Shown here: piece after piece, positions 1-11,199 of the stretch
Layout of the letters: each line of letters starts with the position of its first letter
Numbering within the stretch: position 1 is the stretch's first letter
Assembly (NCBI GenBank): GCA_014529385.2
Contig: CM043949.1
Location: 144,843,850 to 144,907,849 of the forward strand
Length of the DNA: 64,000 nt
DNA from: Adiantum capillus-veneris
Taxonomy: Eukaryota; Streptophyta; Polypodiopsida; Polypodiales; Pteridaceae
Direction of reading: 5' to 3'
Notes under the pieces: generated by a model
Databases searched by the model: none
The model's input: only the letters and a program-made list of their open reading frames with translations
Told to the model about the DNA's origin: nothing
Made by a program: the position numbers and the translations under genes

Positions 1-732
1 GTAAGAAAAAAATAAAGTATGATTATGTAAATATATGAGAAAGGTAAAATAGGCCACCTCATGCCTGCGAGGCAGCCCATCCCCACCTTGCCTCCTTTTT
101 CTTCATTGTTGCCCCGCCGTGTGTCCCTTTTCCTCTCCTCCACTCAAAAGGTCAACCCCCTCTCTCTTCCCCTTGTCCTTTCTCCTTTCTCTCTCCCCTC
201 AAGCTACCCCACCTCTCACCAATAATGCATTCTAACTCACCAATAATGCACCCTAACTCACATGCAACTTACCCTATCTTCCAAAATAGTATACCCCACC
301 CCTCCTTTCTCTCTCCTATCGTATCCCATGACCCAAATACCCCCCCCTCTCTCTAAAGGGCGCCATGTCTCTTGTCTTGTAGATAAATAACCTCCCCCAC
401 ACTCACACACACTCAGTTTCACTAAAAAAGGTACCCACAGACCCATCCCCACCTGGTGGTTACCTGATTTTTCTTGTGTTCACACACATCTGCACATAGA
501 TTCACCTCTAAACACACTCCTCTCTCTCCCCTCTTGTAATTACTTTATTCTCCATGTCACCTCTCACTTTTTTTTCATCAACCCATCTCTCTCTCCTAGT
601 CTCTCTCTCATGAGACTGCTATTCTGGCACATATACACACAGCCAGACAAGTGGGGCCCACAGTCACATGGCCTATGTAGATAATGATTTCTTCATTTCT
701 AAATTCTAGAATTTCTCCCCCCCCTCCTCCCC

Positions 733-740
733 TATATAAA
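733..740 (+). promoter_or_regulatory. TATA box of LTR-like fragment
   Basis: TATATAAA lies in a pyrimidine-rich context followed by an A/C-rich stretch with several 'acacac' tracts. This is the same arrangement as around the TATAAATA boxes of the family-A LTRs (24186, 38452, 46782). It is a plausible RNA polymerase II core promoter of the LTR; activity is not shown by sequence. Confidence 0.45.
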
Positions 741-1214
741 GAGGGGTCACCATCACACAAAAACACACAACATCACCAAAGAACACACTATGCATTGTGT
801 GTGCCTAGTGCACACACACACACACCCACACCATCACCATCACCGCAATCACCATGCTTGTCTTGAGCATGACCTCTACACCCTTGGCTATGGAAGATGA
901 AGGGCAACTAAATGAAGGATGATGGCCATGATCCTCGTGCGAGTCTTCGCCATCAACTCCCACCTATCCGCCATGTGCTCTACCACTCTCTCCCTTCTCA
1001 TTCCCCTACCCTATGCTCCCCATTTCATCGCCTAATTCTCTAAATAAAGCTTGAGGTTTTGTGAGTATGTTTTCTTGCAATGTTTTGCCCATGTGAGGTG
1101 TGCGGAATCGCCACCCAGTCTTGTGTTTTGGAGTGAGCTTGTGTATGTGTGAAGGGTGTGCGGATTCGCCATCCTTTTGTGATGCCTAAGTATTAAGCCG
1201 CTATACCCCCTCCC

Positions 1215-1217
<3 letters not shown>

Positions 1218-1280
<63 letters not shown>
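1218..1280. repeat. (TC)n microsatellite, ~63 bp
   Basis: Uninterrupted CT dinucleotide run inside the LTR-like fragment. No coding potential is attached to it. Confidence 0.95.
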
Positions 1281-1283
<3 letters not shown>

Positions 1284-1493
1284 TGATCTCATTCCCTTTC
1301 CTTTTCATCATTACTCCCACGCATCCATCTCTCTTGGATGAAAACTTTGTTATGGTGGTGTGTTGTTTGCATCCTAGCCGCTGAAGCTAGGTGGTGCCCC
1401 CTGTTTGCTTTACCATGACAGGCTCGAGGCGCGCCATTCTGTCCCCCGTGTTTTAGAGGCCGTCGGGGTTCGGGGTTCGCTTTGCTCCCGTCA

Positions 1494-2302
1494 GTTTGAG
1501 GGAGATGAAATGGACACTTTCCTTGCTAGTATCAAGGATATTAATGAACAACTCATTTTTTATAGTTCCCTTGTGCAAATTGTTCTTGATGCATTTCTTG
1601 ATTCTTACTAGACTTTTCCTAGTACTTGGAGACTTGTGACTCAAGGAAATCCCGATGTTGTCAAGTTTGATGCAAATGGTGATTTTTTCACACTTGTTGA
1701 TGCACTTTATGTACCTAGGATAAAAAAGAACCTTTTGTCTATATCTCCAGTTGATAGACTTGGTCTTATTGTGAAAGTTGCGGATAATAGATGTACAATT
1801 CATTTGAGATTTTGGTGATGAAATTGTTGCATCTGGCATTTTGCTCCATGGGATGTATAAGCTCACTTTGTATGAAACGTGTGGGCAAAATTTTGCAAAT
1901 ATAGTTGTGGATTCAATGGCTATTTTAGATACATAACTTAGGCATGCATGTTTTGGGCATCTGAATTTTACCAATTTGCTGCATTTTTAGAAATCTGATA
2001 TGGTTGCTTCTTTGCCACCTGTTAAGCATGCTTGTGAAGGTTGTATTTTGGATAAGATTCCACGTTTGAAGTTTCCAAAGGATGGCTCAATAAGGGCTAC
2101 ATGCATAGTGTAACTTGTGCATAATGATGTTTGTGGGCCTATGCAAACTCCGTCCTTAAGCAATTACTTACACTTTGTGACTTCCGTTGATAATTACTCC
2201 AGGCATGCATGGGTGTACCCGCTTAAAGCTAAGTTCAAAGTGTTTATGTGCCTCAAGTAATTTCTGGCTATGGATGAAAATGTCTCTTCATGTACTACAT
2301 CA
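1494..2302 (+). pseudogene. Ty1/copia element 'D', fragment 1: gag end, pre-integrase and integrase start
   Basis: Decayed copia polyprotein. 1506-1640 reads as the end of the copia gag (UBN2-type) domain, with motifs like IKDINEQL and VLDAFLDSY before a stop. It continues straight into the region preceding integrase (ALYVPRIKKNLLSIS at about 1700-1745), so the zinc knuckle and most of the protease appear deleted. From about 1930 the GAG_pre-integrase zinc finger follows (FGHLNFTNLLHF, then CEGC), then the start of the integrase core (HNDVCGPM and DNYSRHAWVYPLKAK). Several in-frame stops and a frameshift make it non-functional. It is interrupted at 2303 by a MITE and resumes at 2756. Confidence 0.85.
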
Positions 2303-2755
2303 GGAAGATGATGGGGTCTAGGAGGGCCTCTTAATTTTCCATGAGATTATGGAGATGATTTACATTTTGACAAATATATGTATTCCATGTGTGCAAGAAT
2401 GGTGGGTGTGTAAGAGAGGTGCAAAAGTTGTCAAAGGATGCATTTTTTCCGCCAAAAAGGAGGGTGGACAACATTATGATTTTTGGCCTTCCATAACTCC
2501 TACATATGATCTTTGATTTGAGTGAATAATATAGATCTGTAATCTATATGCCAAGCTCTTTCCATAGATATGTTACATGATATGGTTTTGCCTGCTAGAT
2601 TTTAAATTTTACTTTGGGGGAAAATTTGAATTCAAATAAATGCCATTTTGCATGTTTGAATTCAAAAGTTGTCCTTTGATTTTTTTCTTAATATTAGAGG
2701 TTTTCCTCCCTTAAACTTCCAAATAAAGAGACCCTCCAAGAATCCATTCTCTTCC
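2303..2755. mobile_element. MITE 'E', copy 1 (~453 bp, TIR element)
   Basis: A ~453-bp block interrupts the copia integrase. Its left end (GGAAGATGATGGGGTCTAGG) and right end are inverted repeats of about 35 bp. The same block occurs at 22168-22440 + 29335-29515, where the TIR is better preserved (GGGAGAGAATGGGGTCTAGG). It is flanked by CA on the left and TA on the right, consistent with a decayed TA target duplication. No transposase is encoded, so it is non-autonomous. A TA target would fit a Tc1/mariner-type source, but the superfamily is inference. Confidence 0.75.
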
Positions 2756-3285
2756 TAATGATGGGCACCCTTTATTCAAATCAAAGGGGGGTTATATTTC
2801 TCATGAGTTTAATGCATTTTTGGCTAGTAGTGGGATAAAGCACCAATGTATAGTGTTGCATACACCTTAACAAAATGGTATTGTTGAAAGAAAAAACAAG
2901 TTGCTTATGGAGATAGCACAATGTATGGTCAAGAGTCAAGCTTTGCCACATTCATTTTGAGTTGAGGCTATCATGTGTGTTATGTATGTAGTTAACATGT
3001 GTCCTATGAAAGCTTTGTAGTCTATGACTCCTTATGAAGCATGGCATGATAAGAAGCCATCTATTGATCACATGCACAACTGGATGATAAGGATGTTAAA
3101 TGATTTTTTTTTGTTATAATATTGAAAGCAAAGATTACAAATTATAGCATCTACAAACAAAGCGTATCATGGTTTCTTGAGATGTTGTGTTTGTAGTAGA
3201 TTCTGTTCAGCCTTTGTTGTCATTTACTAGATATAATAATGTAAGCTCACAGGACATTTATGATATTTTGTTGCCTAATTTTAAT
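2756..3285 (+). pseudogene. Ty1/copia element 'D', fragment 2: integrase remainder
   Basis: The copia integrase core resumes after the MITE. The GGYISHEFNAFLASSGI region (2790-2850) corresponds to the second catalytic Asp area. A following block resembles the TPQQNGIVERKN motif carrying the catalytic Glu (about 2862-2900), with the glutamine codon changed to a stop. Several more stops follow. The fragment ends at the 5-bp duplication TTAAT (3281-3285), where chromovirus C is inserted; copia resumes at 21907. Confidence 0.85.
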
Positions 3286-3438
3286 TGTCAGGACACCAGC
3301 AGGGCCAGACTAGACAAGGGCAGGGCCGGGCTAGGCAGTGTGGAAAGGGAGTCCAACTAGGGCAAAGGGACAGGGGCTATGCTATATAGTGGGTGGTTGG
3401 GTGGTGGAATCCTAGGTTCTAATTCCCCTTGTCTTACA
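3286..3438 (+). repeat. Chromovirus C 5' LTR (153 bp)
   Basis: Starts TGTCAGGACACC and ends CTTACA. Pairs with 21754-21906, which has the same length. Unusually short for a plant gypsy LTR. No clear TATA box beyond 'gctatatagt' at about 3390. Confidence 0.92.
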
Positions 3439-3439
3439 T

Positions 3440-3452
3440 TGGTATCAAGAGC
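3440..3452 (+). other. Primer binding site of C (tRNA-iMet type)
   Basis: TGGTATCAAGAGC begins two bases after the 5' LTR and is a close match to the common plant iMet PBS TGGTATCAGAGC, with one additional A. It primes minus-strand synthesis from the initiator Met tRNA. Confidence 0.85.
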
Positions 3453-4235
3453 AAGGTTCCTTTTTTGAGAAAGGCACATCCGTGTAGGAGGGGAGCCACA
3501 CAATTGTGTATGATTTTGTGCATGTCAGGGTCAAGGGGGCATGGAGCATCCATCCTGTGAGGAGGAAGACAAGGCCGTCACGCCGTGTGCAACCCCCCTT
3601 GCACAAAGGATCCGCCGAGGTGGACTTGCACCAAAAGCGCCGCTTGCGGGCTCTACGGCTGCATGCCGGGCAGGGTGGGATTTCACGTCACTGGGCCGGA
3701 GCCCTTACCTCAACGGAGTGAGCTCCATGGTGATGGCAATTATCTGCACGCAGCGTTAAGCAGCCATAGCCAACTGTATAAGTCTTTTTTCCCACATGAG
3801 GGCGCCCCAACCCCCTTAGGGGTTAGTGGCCATACCCAGATTTCAAACATAAGGGGCGGTACCCACAGTAGGGTACCCTACCTCCTTACTCCACGTGTGG
3901 ATTTGGCAAGGACGGAAGGTGCGGTATAGCATCGAGGAGGCCGACACAAATTTCAACACAAATTTTTTGCGTATTACGCAAAAACTCAGAGATTTCAAGA
4001 ACACCATTTCGACGGAGTTCAAGTACAATTTTTTGGTAAAATCAATTATCGCTTTCAAGTCTAATTGATTTGACTATCAAGAACTTGTGTAATTCCATAT
4101 ACGGCGGACAATTCGAATCACTCTCCACCAGGGTACTACCGATTTTGATGGAACTAACAAGACTCATTACACTTTGTGAGTGCTCTCAATATCAGGTATT
4201 TCTTTTTACTACTCCTTGCAGCGCACTGTGTCACC
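3453..4235. other. Untranslated leader of chromovirus C
   Basis: No gene is supported here. Short open frames at 3506-3929 lack recognisable domains. The sequence lies between the PBS and the first plausible gag ATG (4236), as expected for a retrotransposon leader. Confidence 0.5.
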
Positions 4236-5426
4236 ATGGATTCGTATATCAATATGACATTCAATTTTGAGCAAAGTACGCCTAATCCTACCTGCGATGC
4301 TACGGAAGCCGATGGTACTTACAAATTGCTCGATATTCAATAATTTCGTGCACTTGAGACATGCATGACAGTTATGGATGAAAATTCTTAATCTTTAAAT
4401 GAAAATGTTACTAAATTAATGCAATAGCACTCCAAGAGTCATGCTAACACGCAAAAGCATGAGCATGTTGCTACTAAACGGAAAGGCCCAAATGCTGATA
4501 CATTGCATACTCTCACTGCAAAAGAGGTGGATGAATTGTTGAAAAACACCAAACCACCAATTTTTAAGGGAGAAGACCGAGACCGCAATAAGGATGCAAT
4601 GAATATTTTTCTCAGCAAGTGGGATGGAATTCAAGGTGTACTCCGGACGCAGTCAGAGCCTTGCAAATGAGCTTAAATTTGGAAGGCAATGCCTACAAAT
4701 GGTGGATGTCTCTCAAGGAGAAGAACATCATACCATAGAATTTGGCAGCTTTTGAAGCAATGTTTAGCAAAGAATTTTTGCCTACAAATGAGGCCGATCG
4801 GAATTGGAAGGCTTGTAACACATGTTTTATGCGCCAATACCCATTATTACTTTAATATATCTCTCACTATTGGGATGTTATCCTCAAGTTGGAAGGCTTA
4901 GATACCTTTCAACAAGTACCGGGGTTCATACGAGGTCTAACACCTGAACTTAAGAAGTATGTCAAGACCCAAGACCCTAAAACACCTGAGGAAGCCATAG
5001 TGAAAGCACATATTCATGATGATCTAGATGAAAAGAAAACACATAATAGTCACGTGCCAACTAATACAGATGGTAATACACGCACTCAGTATGGGCACAA
5101 TAAAAGAAAATTTATAGTTGCCAATTCGGATGCATCTAAAAAAATGTCACGTGCCTGCTAATACACATGGTAATACACACACTCGGTATGGGCATAATAA
5201 AAGAAAATTTATAGTTGCCAATTCGGATGCACCTAAAAAACCCAAGGCGTCCAGAGGTCCTCTCTCTCCTGAGGACTTTGATAAAGCCAAGAAAGAAAAA
5301 ATATGTTTTCAATGTTTAGGAAGAGGTCATGGCAAAAAGTATTGTCCCAAGGGGAAATCTACTGCTCAGGGCAAGGAGAAAGCAGTGCACACAGTGCAAC
5401 TACTGCCTCTTGAGTCTTCCTCATGA
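4236..5426 (+). pseudogene. Chromovirus C gag (capsid/nucleocapsid), broken
   Basis: From the ATG at 4236 a gag-like protein can be followed through several frames. A stretch typical of plant gypsy gag (KPPIFKGEDRD at about 4551; then 'GNAYKWWMSL' at about 4683) leads to the capsid C-terminal part (GFIRGLTPELKKYV near 4924). A zinc knuckle CFQCLGRGHGKKYC (CX2CX4HX4C) lies at about 5304-5345. Stops and frameshifts break the frame at least four times. A 97-bp tandem duplication (5051-5244) causes one shift. The protein would form the virus-like particle and package RNA; this copy cannot make it. Confidence 0.82.
5051..5244 (+). repeat. 97-bp tandem duplication inside gag of C
   Basis: Two nearly identical units start at 5051 and 5148, each beginning CACGTGCC and containing AAAAGAAAATTTATAGTTGC. 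The period of 97 is not a multiple of three, so the duplication shifts the reading frame. Confidence 0.9.
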
Positions 5427-5435
5427 TTTTCTACC

Positions 5436-7731
5436 GTGGAAGTAACACACAGTGAGGTGGTGCATGAATGCTGTCTCACAACTTCCATGTGGCAACCAAC
5501 CTTTGGACCACATGAGTTAGTACGTATGCACGGATATCTGCAAGGACACAAGGTGCGCATCTTGATAGATGACGATGCTACTCACAATTTCATCAATTAC
5601 GGATTGGTGAAAAAACTCCAATTGCCTCAAACTCTGAGTACCCACAGCTAAAAGGTAGCAATGATGAATGGACATGATACTGAAATCTGGGATCCTCAAT
5701 CCCGAGCTGTTCCATTGAAAGTACAAGGGTACTCCACATGCTTGGATTTCAAGTTATGAACATGGAAAGGGCTGATGTGGTTCTTGGTAGGGAGTGATTG
5801 CATAGCCTAGGACCATCACTGAAGCGTAGCTATGAGCACAACAGCTTGATGTTTGAATCCCATGGCACACATGTGTTGTTGTTAGGAGAAAAAGATATAC
5901 CTTCATCACCACTAATTTGTATCGCTGAGCTTATGAAGCTGGTTTCTAATAATGAAATAGATCAGGTTTTCTTGTGTTACTCACTATCTCATTTTTTTTC
6001 TAACATTGAGTCTGTTGAACATTCCTCAACGCCGCATGCTTCTCTCTCCTCTGTTCCACCAATTGCTAATTCTAAACAAGCAAACATTGCTAGTCAATTA
6101 CGAAAATTATTAAAGGAATTTCAAGATGTATTTCCTAATGATTTTCCATCAGGATTACCGGCGACACAATCAGTGCAACATAGCATTGACGTGGCTGCAG
6201 ACTGTAAACCTGTTAGTAAACCACCTTACCATATGAGTTATTCAGAACCTAATGAGGTGGAATGTCAGCTTGGTGACTACCTTAGCAGAGGGTTTATGCA
6301 ACCCAGTTCTTCACCATGGGCTTCGCCTATCCTATTAGTGAAGAAAAAAGATGACAGTATGCACATGTGCGTAGACTACCGTGGCTTAAATGCGGTTATA
6401 GTTATGAACAAATACCCATTTCCCAGAGGAGATGAGTTATTTGATAAGCTCACTCATGCTCGCATTTTTACAAAAATATACTTGCGGTCACGATATTACC
6501 AAGTCCGTATTGGACTTGCTGATATACCCAAAACTGCATTCCAAGCACGGTTTGGACACTACGAGTTCTTGGTGATGCCCTTTGGGTTAACCAATGCACC
6601 CGCAACATTCATGGCACTTATGAATAGTGTCTTGAAGTCATATTTGGGCAAATTTGTCATTGTTTTCCTCGATGACATCCTAGTCTATAGTGCTTCTAAA
6701 GAAGAACACTTACAACATCTCAGGCAGGTGTTTGAGTTGTTACGCACAAACAAATTATATGCTAAGGAATCTAAATGTGATTTTCTAAAAGACAAAATTC
6801 ACTATTTAGGGCATGTTATTTCAGCTAACGGGCTAAATATGGATCAATCCAAAGTGGGTACCATCCGAAAATGGTCTTTTCCTAAAAATCTAGAAGAATT
6901 ATAGATTTTTTTGGGATTTGCAGGTTTTTACCGGAGGTTTATTAAACACTATGCTCAAATTGTTGTTCCCATGACGGATCAACTAAAAGGCAAAGGTAAA
7001 GCTTTCCAGTGGGGATCCGCTCAACAACACAGTTTCGATATGCTCAAGGATGCATTAGCTACAGCTCCTATACTGCCTTTTGTAGATCCTTTGAAACCAT
7101 TCACTTTGGAAATGGACACCACTGACCATGCTATTGGAGAAATCCTGCTGGAAGACGGCCGATTTGCATTTGAAAGCAAGAAGCTTGATGCAGCTGAGCA
7201 GAATTATTATGTCGGACGAACGCGAACTCTATACAATAGTGTCTGCCTTAAAAACATGGCAACATTATGTGTTTGGTGCTCAGTTTGAGATTGTGTTTGA
7301 CCATGAAAGCATCAAATGGTTTACACAGCAAACAAATTTGAAGGGTCGAAAAGCCAGGTGGGCTGAGATTCTTCAGGAATATGACGCCAAGCTAAGGTAT
7401 CGCAAAGGCCGGTACAATGTAGTGGCAGACGCTCTAAGTCAAATGCCAGAGAACAATTCTCTCTTGTTCACGGAACTTTGTAGTGAATTTTTAGATTCTC
7501 TCAAAGGCAAACATGAGCATGATGAAACATATTCCAAAGTGTGGAGCCATGTTCAAAAGAGGGATCCTTCTCACTCCAATGACGATAGTGTACAATTACC
7601 TCCACACTAGTTCTCCTTTATCGAGAGATGAACTATAGTGATGTAAGCATTTCACCATCGACAATGGGTACCTACTCCATAAGGGGAGAGTTTGTGTATC
7701 GACAGACACAGACATTCTGTTGCGGAGGGAC
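5436..7731 (+). pseudogene. Chromovirus C pol part 1: protease, RT, RNase H, integrase start
   Basis: Protease lies near 5560-5590 with LIDDDATHNFI in place of the usual LIDSGATHNFI, so the active-site Asp-Ser-Gly is altered. RT lies in the open frame 5798-6904, with MCVDYRGLNAV, FGLTNAPATF and the catalytic FLDD at about 6667-6678. A stop at 6902 interrupts the RT thumb, and coding resumes at 6911 (GFAGFYRRFI). RNase H (EMDTTDHAIG) is frameshifted near 7215 and continues in 7128-7610 to the conserved NVVADALSQMPE end. Integrase begins at about 7650-7731 and is cut by insertion F, resuming at 18263. Confidence 0.9.
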
Positions 7732-8672
7732 TCACACACCCATGAAATGCATGCAAACACTACCTAGATCAACATAATGTCAATCGAGGACACAGATGAC
7801 ACGATAGGCACACGGAGGAAATCTCTTTAGCTTGTCAGGATGAGACCATCCTACACATACAACACTCTGGAAGGTCAACTAAACCACAATCAAGAACCTC
7901 ACTGCTCTCAACTACACCACCTAGCCACATACACACATACGGAAGGTAACTCACCAAATCATGCCAGATTCGTACGAAACTTAAGGAACACCATCCCCTC
8001 ACTAGGATACACCTATCCCTAAGCTTCTACACTCAAAACCCTCACTCTAAACCCATCTACGGAAAACGCGTAGGATGACAGAGCTGAGTTTTGAAAGTGC
8101 CTGAAACTGAAATTTATGAGTACCTATGTGTAGCTTCTGTCGCCATGATTCTATAGACTACTAGCACCTAGAAAACAGACATCGTTTGATACACTTACGG
8201 CCACAAATAGCTCATAGATGCGTCGGCGTGTGCGCTTCGTCTCATGTGGAATGCTTGGCGTTGTCGTGTAGCTCTCCTCGAGCCTACATCAATGGTGCAA
8301 TCGGATCTCCAATGTGTTGAGCGAGCCACGCGTAGCTAGAATATAAACCTCACGCTCACTCTCTTTCTCTCTCACACACAGTAGACGGCAGCGCTAAAGT
8401 TTTGATTATGATTAAAGTCTCCTTTACAAAATGACCTAGGTACCTTATATACTAAGGCTACCTTAGGTTTAACCAAAAATGGGGTTGAAAGGGTCAAATG
8501 GATTTGTATTTACAATCTGGAAGTTCCATTGCACCCCGGCTTCTGAAACTAGAATAACCACTCATTACAAATGACGTTTATAGCCATAATCCACAGCATT
8601 TCATAACTCGCAAAAGATAAGACTTTGGTACGAAACTTGAGTTATGTTGTGTTGTTGACCCAGCGGTCAACA
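7732..8672 (-). repeat. Element F 3' LTR (941 bp)
   Basis: Same length as the right copy. On the minus strand it starts TGTTGACC, and these first bases form an inverted repeat with GGTCAACA four bases later. The expected TG at the + strand left end is TC here. A minus-strand TATA box (TATATAAGG) lies at about 8444-8452. A partial copy of the leader palindrome (ACGCGTAGGATGACA) is at 8066-8080. Confidence 0.88.
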
Positions 8673-8687
8673 CTCCCCCCTTTCGCG
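8673..8687 (-). other. Polypurine tract of element F
   Basis: On the minus strand CGCGAAAGGGGGGAG directly abuts the TGTTGACC start of the 3' LTR. This fixes the orientation of F as minus and marks the plus-strand primer site. Confidence 0.85.
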
Positions 8688-11199
8688 TTCATGTCGTCCC
8701 CGACATGACTTGATTATCGATAGCGATGTGGTCTTTGCTGTCGTTTTCGCTTCATCTGTTGCACTGCTTGTAACTTTGTTGAACCACAACAAGCAGTATG
8801 ATCCATTAGAGCGAACATCTATCATCATAACCATTCATCTTTTGAGATCCTTTGATTACTTTTATGTCTGCTCTTCTTCATTGGGGACTTCTTTGTTCCT
8901 GTGCAATCATGTTGTTAGTGTTGTCTGCAGCTTTGTCATTGTAGGCCATTCTTCGACTCGCCATTGAGGAGAAGTCTGCTATTATCTGAAATTGGTGCTC
9001 CAATTCATTTGTCAATTGATTTGAGTAGCATTTCCTTATTGCTGATGTAGAAGGAATATGTACAAGAGGATGGTGATAGGGGTCTAAAACTTGGATGACC
9101 AAAGGGAAAAAACCCGTTGGGAAAAAAATGCCTTTGGTATACGCTCTTATTGGAGTTGAGAAGTTGAACGTGAAGTACATGTTCATGAAAGGTGAGTGCT
9201 TGGGTGAAACACGGAAAGAGTGCCTGATGCAAGTGCCAATTATGGGACACTCTATATGCATATGAGAAATTTGTCAACAAAAGCATGCAATGTGAAAGAA
9301 GGAGATGATGGGTGTTTCGAGGAATAAATGTAGCACATGTGACATGAAAAGATGTCTCAATAGATTCCACCTTTCTAAGAAGGTTTATCGATGTAGAAGT
9401 TTCTCCACTTGTATCTCACTGTGCTCAGTACGTGAGTGTCTTTTGGACCTTCTCCTTCACTTCACCAGACTTAAGTACTTAGACTTCGACTCTTTTGCTC
9501 ACCTATACCAGCATGAGCGACACAACGTAAATATGCTCAACTCTTCCAGCTTGAGCAGTACCTAGAATAGCTAGGACGCTTAGACCACAAAGAATATTAC
9601 TTGAAGCTTTGGGACTAACACCTCACTCATTTTGTGGCTTAGCTACTCGACTCTGACTTTTATGACTTGTCGGTTGCCTGCTGACAAACAAGTTCGTCGG
9701 CTGTTGTAGTGGCTGTTGAGACATACTTCGTGAAGTTTCATCGTTTTCCTGTACCTTCTTCTCTTTGTAATGCTCAGGCCTCTCGTCAGTCTTTTCTTCA
9801 TGTGGATTATGGATTTTTTTGATTTTTTCTTAATAATAAACAAAGAAAATCTTAAAAAAACTTAAAAAAAGAAAAATCATTCAAATAGAAATCTAAATGC
9901 TATGTACACTATACACATGTCCCTAGGGGCTCATATATGGATTTTGTCCCCATACTCCTCTGTAACACTACTATGAGGGCATATACTCTAAATTTTGTCA
10001 AAAAACTATCACAATAAAACGCAAAAATTCAATCCATCTCACAAAACATTGCCCTCTAATAGTCATAATGTTAGGTCCGCATTCAGAATGCCTCCCCCCT
10101 TCCTATTTGGAGTCATTATTTACGACAGGGTATCGCAAAGGGTATGTGTTGTGCTTGGGCAATTAAAAGTTGTGCCTATGCAGGCCTTGTAATGTAGCCC
10201 TATTATGCATACACAGTCAATGCATGGAAAAGATTTATGTTGTGCAAGATGTGGGTATAAGCAATTTGCTTATTGGCATTTGTTGGCGAGGCTTCATATT
10301 CTAAGCAATGTAATGGTCTTTGAAGCTCTTGTATCGTTGTTTGATTGAAGTGACTTGCTCTCTTCTAACTGTACTGCAATCGTAGGAAGAATTGTAAGAA
10401 TTCAAGTGGCGATGCACTGACAAAAGTTTTGTTTTTCTTCTTTGGGACCCATTTCTTTGCGATTATTGGCTGTTTTGTTGCTGGCTCTCGTTTGGGAATC
10501 CATACTTGCCCATGCTTCGTTTGTGTTTGAAGAGACTTCTTTGGGATCCACCTTTTTGTTGTGTGAGTCAACATTGGTCTTTGCTTCAGTCCTTGTACGC
10601 TTGGTTGGGGATGGGATTCAGGCTTTGAAAGTTGATATTGTGGTTGTTTTGGAATCCAAATTTTTTTGTGCTTGAATCAACTTCGTTGGAGCCCAAACCT
10701 GAGTTGTGAAAGCTTGCAATTTTGTGATATTCTTTCCCGTTCGTGCACGCTTTCTTTGTTTTTGTTTTGGTGTTGGATCTTGTGACTTGTCATTAGAGAT
10801 CTTTGTCTTCTTGATCCATATCTGTTTTAGGCCGATCTGGATTTTCGGTATCCAGATTTGTCAAGCTTTTTGGCTTTGACTTGTTGTCCTGTTATTTTGA
10901 CATGTCATGGTTGTTGCTGAAAGGGTTGGTGATAGTGATGGCCTGAGTTGCTGATAGGGGATGTTGTAAGATTGATCACTATCGCTACTATCCTCAGCAA
11001 GGTTGACTTCTTGTACTTTCCCTTGATTTTTTGGCTAGTAGTGGAAAGTTACTGTCTGTTTGCTCATGGGTGGTAGTTTCTTGGAGGACTTTTCTAGCCC
11101 ATTGATTAGAGCATTGTTAGCTTGTTGCTCTGGTCGTATTCCTCCTAGCTGAGTCTTTGCATCCGTATTAGGAGCCATGTATGAGGATGTTTGTGGTGG
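8688..11199 (-). other. 3' region of F, no recognised domain; WxPK peptide repeats
   Basis: About 2.5 kb between the protease frame and the PPT. No RT or integrase motif is visible in any frame. Between about 10700 and 10400 minus-strand reading gives repeated W-(A/I/V)-P-(K/T)-K motifs spaced about 15-20 residues (for example KRWIPKKS, QVWIPKRE, KKWVPKKK). A further KWIPKS occurs at about 11220, so this may be the decayed end of the element's polyprotein. Elsewhere only short frames without recognisable motifs are present. Confidence 0.45.

Larger units (their letters stand above)
1..1493 (+). repeat. Probable partial LTR (left border not seen), Tat-like style
   Basis: This stretch has no coding region but looks like the right part of a long LTR. 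It has a pyrimidine-rich body, a TATA box at 733-740 and a (TC)n tract. Its end resembles the end of the family-A LTRs further right: a block reading 'ctaggtggtgcccc', then 'tttagaggcc', then a terminal CA at 1492-1493. Directly after it begins decayed copia gag sequence, so it probably represents another (solo?) LTR inserted in the copia element. The left TG end and the target duplication are not identifiable, so this is inference. A near repeat of 'tgtgcgga(a/t)tcgccA' occurs around 1098 and 1157. Confidence 0.42.

Noticed and set aside
684-866. 60-aa frame next to the TATA box at 733
   Set aside because: Pro/Ser/His low-complexity translation of pyrimidine- and CA-rich sequence.
3506-3929. 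Three overlapping frames after the C PBS as a possible gene
   Set aside because: No domain, overlapping in three frames, located in the retrotransposon leader.
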